DNA of 64,000 nucleotides from Sporosarcina sp. NCCP-2222 (GTDB lineage: Bacteria > Bacillota > Bacilli > Bacillales_A > Planococcaceae), in the NCBI RefSeq assembly GCF_023168145.1, contig NZ_BQYK01000002.1, positions 461,792-525,791 on the forward strand, written 5' to 3'. The notes beneath the pieces were generated by a model. That model did no database searches and was not told the DNA's origin. It saw nothing but the letters and a program-made list of their open reading frames with translations. The translations under genes and the position numbers were made by a program. Shown piece by piece: positions 60,241 through 64,000 of this stretch. The stretch's first letter is position 1; each line of letters begins with the position of its first letter.

Positions 60241-60387
60241 TCTCCGATAATAAATTTTAGGTGGTATAAATTTTTTAATATCGTCCACAATATAAGAGGA
60301 ACATCGAAAAGTTCACCAGGCTTATATGGCATTTTTTCATTACAATGTATAGTTTCTGAAAAAAAGGCCACGATAAGAGTACAACTT

Positions 60388-60459
60388 TCCGGAATAGCTC
60401 AGCGGTAGAGCAATCGGCTGTTAACCGATAGGTCGTAGGTTCGAATCCTACTTTCGGAG
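60388..60459 (+). tRNA. tRNA-Asn (GTT)
   Basis: A 72-base cloverleaf. The acceptor TCCGGAA/TTTCGGA pairs with one G-T, the D-arm is GCTC...GAGC, the anticodon stem ATCGG/CCGAT holds the loop CTGTTAA with anticodon GTT at 60420-60422, and the T-arm is GTAGG-TTCGAAT-CCTAC. CCA is not encoded. It is a lone tRNA. The 147 bases before it hold no gene. Confidence 0.95.
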
Positions 60460-60493
60460 TTCCCCCGGCCTCTCCTTTTGAGTGAGGCACATT

Positions 60494-60537
60494 AGGCTGT
60501 CCCGGTTGCAAATGCAACTTGCGGGACAGCCTTTTTT
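60494..60537 (+). terminator. Terminator after tRNA-Asn
   Basis: AGGCTGTCCCG and CGGGACAGCCT form a perfect stem, with an additional GTTGCA/TGCAAC stem in the loop, followed by TTTTT. It separates the tRNA from RNase J. Confidence 0.92.
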
Positions 60538-60563
60538 AGTACAACTACAGTGGAGGGTTCAAT

Positions 60564-62237
60564 ATGGAGACTTCTGAAAAAATGATATCCGTTTTTGCGC
60601 TAGGCGGCGTGAATGAAATTGGGAAGAATATGTATGTCATTCAATATGGAGATGACATGATTGTTGTGGATTGCGGATCTAAATTCCCCGATGAAACGCT
60701 TTTAGGCGTGGATTTGATTATCCAGGATATCTCATATTTGCTGGCGAATCGCGACAAAGTACGCGGACTGATTGTCACACATGGACATGAGGATCATATT
60801 GGCGGCATCCCTTATTTTCTAAAGCAGCTGAATGTCCCTGTTTATGCTTCCCGATTGACTCTCGGGTTAATTGAATTACGACTGAAAGAACACGGGCTTC
60901 TCCGGGATACCGAGCGAGTGATGATTGACACCGAAACGACGCTTCGTCTCGGAGAGATTGACCTCTCCTTCTTCCGAATCAATCATAGTATTCCTGATTG
61001 CGTTGGCGCCGCCTTCGAGACACCAGCAGGCACGATTGTGCATACGGGGGATTTCAAGTTTGATTTGACGCCGATCCATGATGAGTATGCGGACTTCCAT
61101 AAGATTACGGATATTGGGAAGAAGGGCGTCCTGCTTTTATTATCCGAAAGCACTAATGCCGAACGTCCAGGCTTTACCCAATCAGAACGAATTGTCGGCG
61201 AGCGGATTTTAGAGGAATTCAGGAAGGCGGAGCAAAAGGTTTTCATCTCGACGTTCGCTTCTAATGTCCATCGGGTTCAGCAAATTATTGATGCAGCACG
61301 GATGACAAACCGCAAAATCGCGTTGGTCGGCCGGAGTATGGTGAATGTCGTGGGAGTAGCCGAGGAACTTGGCTATTTACAAATTCCTGAAGATTTATTG
61401 ATCGATGTGAAAGAGATTGACCGGCTGCCTTCAGAGAATGTGGCGATCATTTGCACCGGGAGCCAGGGCGAACCGATGGCAGCACTTTCCCGTTTGTCCA
61501 GCTCCTCGTATCGTGACGTAGCGGTCCACCCAGGAGACACCATCATCTTTTCCTCAAGCCCCATCCCAGGAAATGAAAAAAGTGTCTCTCGGATTGTCGA
61601 CAATTTTTATCGGCTAGGAGCCCGTGTCGTTTATGGATCAGGAGGTACAACCGGTCTTCACGTGTCCGGTCACGCCTTTCAGGAAGAACTGAAACTGATG
61701 CTCACTTTATTGAAGCCTACCTACTTCATTCCAATACATGGTGAATACCGAATGCTGATAAAGCATAAGGAACTGGCGGAATCGGTAGGAGTGAATGGAG
61801 AAAATATCTTTATCATCTCAAACGGGGATATTGTAGATATTAAAGAGGGGGTTGCCAGTCAAACAAGACAAGTCGACGCAGGCAATGTGTTTGTCGACGG
61901 CCTCGGCATCGGGGATGTCGGGAAAATCGTCTTGCGCGACCGGAAAGTGCTGTCTGAAGAAGGCATGCTCGTCATTGTCGTATCAATTAATAAAACGGAC
62001 GGCCAGTTGATTACCGAACCGGCCACCCTGTCCCGCGGTTTCGTATTCGAACGCGATGCGGAGGCCTTATATGAGGAAGTCAACCGGCTCGTGAAAGAAA
62101 CCGTCCAAACGGCGCAGCCTTCCAGCCGGCGTCAGCGCAACGACGTCAAGCACGACATTCGCAAGTCTGTAGAAAAATTGCTGTATGCCCGGACAAAGCG
62201 CAGGCCGATGATTTTGCCGTTCTTAATTGAGATATGA
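60564..62237 (+). CDS. Ribonuclease J
   Basis: 557 residues. Metallo-beta-lactamase/beta-CASP RNase: metal motif THGHEDHIGG, further ligands in HSIPDC and HTGDFKFD, the beta-CASP helix region and motif STNAERPGFT, SGHAFQEELKL and FIPIHGEYRM, then the C-terminal RNase J domain ending KRRPMILPFLIEI. The HGHEDH motif is that of RNase J1, so catalysis is expected, while NAERPG is more like J2. It may be a third paralogue or the J1 of this organism. Endo- and 5'-3' exoribonuclease in mRNA turnover and rRNA processing. GGAGGG before ATG 60564. Confidence 0.93.
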   Translation: METSEKMISVFALGGVNEIGKNMYVIQYGDDMIVVDCGSKFPDETLLGVDLIIQDISYLLANRDKVRGLIVTHGHEDHIGGIPYFLKQLNVPVYASRLTLGLIELRLKEHGLLRDTERVMIDTETTLRLGEIDLSFFRINHSIPDCVGAAFETPAGTIVHTGDFKFDLTPIHDEYADFHKITDIGKKGVLLLLSESTNAERPGFTQSERIVGERILEEFRKAEQKVFISTFASNVHRVQQIIDAARMTNRKIALVGRSMVNVVGVAEELGYLQIPEDLLIDVKEIDRLPSENVAIICTGSQGEPMAALSRLSSSSYRDVAVHPGDTIIFSSSPIPGNEKSVSRIVDNFYRLGARVVYGSGGTTGLHVSGHAFQEELKLMLTLLKPTYFIPIHGEYRMLIKHKELAESVGVNGENIFIISNGDIVDIKEGVASQTRQVDAGNVFVDGLGIGDVGKIVLRDRKVLSEEGMLVIVVSINKTDGQLITEPATLSRGFVFERDAEALYEEVNRLVKETVQTAQPSSRRQRNDVKHDIRKSVEKLLYARTKRRPMILPFLIEI

Positions 62238-62244
62238 GTATGAA

Positions 62245-62279
62245 AGCAGGCTGGAGAAACCATTCTCTCCAGCCTGCTT
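62245..62279. terminator. Bidirectional terminator after RNase J
   Basis: AGCAGGCTGGAGA and TCTCCAGCCTGCT pair in a perfect stem between the convergent RNase J and permease genes. Confidence 0.9.
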
Positions 62280-64000
62280 ACTGATCCCACTTGCTGGCAA
62301 TGAACCACCCGATTATCAGAACTAACCCAATGCTGCATAACAGAACTAAGCTGCCCATCATCTCGGTAATATGCAAATTATCTTTAAGAACTGCTCGTTC
62401 TCCGTTAGAAATTCGGGCTACATCCAAATACGTGAACGGAGATAAATGAGCAAATCGTGAAAGGAATTGGTCGCTGCCGATATATCCAATGGACCCAATT
62501 AGCAGGAGACAAATGACCACACCTGTCTTACTCCGGATGAACAAGGCTAGTAAGTTGGCTAAGACGATAGCGAAAAGAAGAATAAGTAAAAAAAGGCCGC
62601 TCGTTTTGATTACATAATTCCCTAATTCCATCAAATGAAATCGGTCGTCTATCGGAGGTGAATTGCCTAGGAATTTGGACGCTTCACTGAACCAAGCCCC
62701 ATCATAATGCAGCACGGGATAGGCCCAATCCCCCAAACGCCTCGAAATGGTGCCAATGAATAAAAGTAATCCGAGGATAGCGATACTACCACCAATGCCA
62801 ACTAGTGAATTGTTGATGACTTTCCCTAAAAATAACTCCCTTCTCCTGAGCGGCTGCGTTAGAAGGAAATGCAATGTCGGCCTCTTCCCCCGTTCCTCCG
62901 CAAAATCCAATCCAACAAGGAACAGAATAATAACAGATGGAACCACATAGTAGAAATCTTTAAAATTCAAGTAGAGTGAAAAAAGACCACTGTCGTCCAC
63001 CTTTTTGTTTTGGGACTGAATATATGTTTTGAGTTCCTCATTATCTCCCCATTGATCATAAACTGTCGGCGTAAATTCACCGGACAGAACCGGGCGGAGA
63101 TTCCGCTCCATTAACCATTTCTTTTCAGCAATACTGACAGCATAAGTATACGGACTGAAATATCGATGGGTAGTCTCCTGATCTCGCTTCTCTTCATTGA
63201 CAGCAAGCTGGAACTTGTAGAACGGTATCCATTCTTCTTTCTTATAATCTATAAGAGCATTTTCATAAAGAGAAACTTTATCTCTTTCGTTTTCCAGCTT
63301 TGTGTGTAACAACTCAAGTGAGGCTGGGTCGTTATAGTAAGCAATACGAGCCTCATTTCCTTCTTCTTCAGCCTTTTCCTTTTCTTTCGTAAAAGATTCG
63401 ATCGCTTGCTCCAAAGGAAAAACACGGTTCATACGGTGATCTACTATAATTGCTTCAATCTCCTGTAAATATGTTTCTTTCTTTACTACTGTTTGGTTGG
63501 CGATGAAAAAAATTTGGACAGTTACCAAAAAAGCCAGTGTCAAAACAACTTGAAATGTAAGAGGTTTTCTTCTTATTTTCCTCCATTCAAATTGGCTGAG
63601 TCGAAGTATGAGTGATCTAAACGTTTGGGTTTTGCCATTTGAGAATGGCTGTTTAGTGGCAGATCCTATAAAAAGAGTTGAGGCCCTTTCCGGCAGGACA
63701 ATAGCCAACAAGAACAGCAGGACACTACAACTTACTGAGAAAATGACTGTCAATCCGTCTTGGGGTCCTGGAGCCTTTGCTACTATATCCTTGAAATGAA
63801 ATAACCAGAAGGGATTCCACGGCGAACTGGCAGTAAATGAACCGATCAGCAATATAAGGCCCGTTAACATATATAGACTAAACGTATTCTTCACAAAGTT
63901 ACTCATGAAAAACAAAAGGCTGAAGGCGAATAGAATCGCCAAAATAAATATCACAATACTTCTTACCATATAATGTCCTGCAGAAATAATGGAAACGGTA
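62278..64000 (-). CDS. Fused double ABC-2 permease, 5' part outside the window
   Basis: The frame is open from its stop at 62278 to the window end (574 codons). An ATG at 63969 exists but lies in the middle of a permease fold and has a poor ribosome site, so the real start is beyond 64000. Residues 1-110 of the visible part are the C-terminal half of one permease (MLTGLILLIGSF, PWNPFWLF). A second permease follows from RLSQFEWRKIRRKP with its own first helix, a charged outer region and five helices. The second half aligns by eye with the separate permease at 3731-5026. Expected partner: an ATPase gene upstream, not in the window. Substrate unknown. Confidence 0.82.
   Translation of the reverse strand, partial: TVSIISAGHYMVRSIVIFILAILFAFSLLFFMSNFVKNTFSLYMLTGLILLIGSFTASSPWNPFWLFHFKDIVAKAPGPQDGLTVIFSVSCSVLLFLLAIVLPERASTLFIGSATKQPFSNGKTQTFRSLILRLSQFEWRKIRRKPLTFQVVLTLAFLVTVQIFFIANQTVVKKETYLQEIEAIIVDHRMNRVFPLEQAIESFTKEKEKAEEEGNEARIAYYNDPASLELLHTKLENERDKVSLYENALIDYKKEEWIPFYKFQLAVNEEKRDQETTHRYFSPYTYAVSIAEKKWLMERNLRPVLSGEFTPTVYDQWGDNEELKTYIQSQNKKVDDSGLFSLYLNFKDFYYVVPSVIILFLVGLDFAEERGKRPTLHFLLTQPLRRRELFLGKVINNSLVGIGGSIAILGLLLFIGTISRRLGDWAYPVLHYDGAWFSEASKFLGNSPPIDDRFHLMELGNYVIKTSGLFLLILLFAIVLANLLALFIRSKTGVVICLLLIGSIGYIGSDQFLSRFAHLSPFTYLDVARISNGERAVLKDNLHITEMMGSLVLLCSIGLVLIIGWFIASKWDQ

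Overview
The window reads as chromosomal DNA of a low-to-moderate G+C endospore-former-type Firmicute. Gene content suggests Bacillales, most likely Planococcaceae (Sporosarcina or a close relative). The indicators are AGGAGG-type ribosome sites with many GTG/TTG starts, ATGA gene overlaps, an mntABCD-like operon behind MntR-type boxes, RNase J, CcpA-type cre sites, a GlnK/GlnL-type two-component pair and a GuaC GMP reductase. The genus is an inference from gene style only. No prophage, insertion sequence, CRISPR array or rRNA was seen, and there is one tRNA (Asn).

Layout. 1-7 kb (minus strand): two related ABC exporter units (ATPase plus ABC-2 type permeases), an AEC-family carrier and a degenerate intergenic repeat. 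7-10.4 kb: an unknown anchored protein and a polar amino acid ABC importer. 10.5-15.1 kb: MgtE Mg2+ transporter, succinate/acetyl-CoA transferase with a LytTR regulator, and a CbpA-like CBS protein. 15.1-25.3 kb: a hairpin-rich spacer, an UMF1-type MFS protein, a PAS-GGDEF-EAL protein, an NCS2 permease, a TetM-like GTPase, a SAP-domain protein, a methyltransferase and a thioredoxin-like protein. This stretch also holds two intergenic arrays of about 20-bp period. 25.4-36 kb: an RND pump, a methyltransferase/AraC/VOC group, a DAACS symporter beside a GlnK/GlnL-like pair, and an MFS-MarR unit. 36-40 kb: the manganese ABC operon. 40-52.6 kb: a SWIM-SNF2 helicase, another ABC exporter, secreted repeat proteins, an SLH-NlpC/P60 wall protein and small conserved genes. 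52.7-62.2 kb: a DUF2785-like protein, GMP reductase, a dCache diguanylate cyclase, an ABC1/UbiB kinase, an APC permease, tRNA-Asn and RNase J. 62.3-64 kb: part of a fused double ABC-2 permease that resembles the partial gene at the left edge.

Functional threads. Nutrient and metal uptake is prominent (amino acids, glutamate-type substrates, Mn2+, Mg2+, purines), alongside efflux, c-di-GMP turnover (one GGDEF-EAL protein and one dCache-GGDEF protein) and cell-surface proteins.

The least explained features are four. Two intergenic arrays have unrelated cores (TAYGAGMGGT and TTCTGGCGTTC) but the same spacing of about 20 bp. A MntR-type palindrome lies just downstream of a consensus promoter that has only a tiny ORF after it. 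An SLH/NlpC-P60 gene appears to start at CTG. A spacer carries a duplicated hairpin and an inverted-repeat element with cre-like inner ends.
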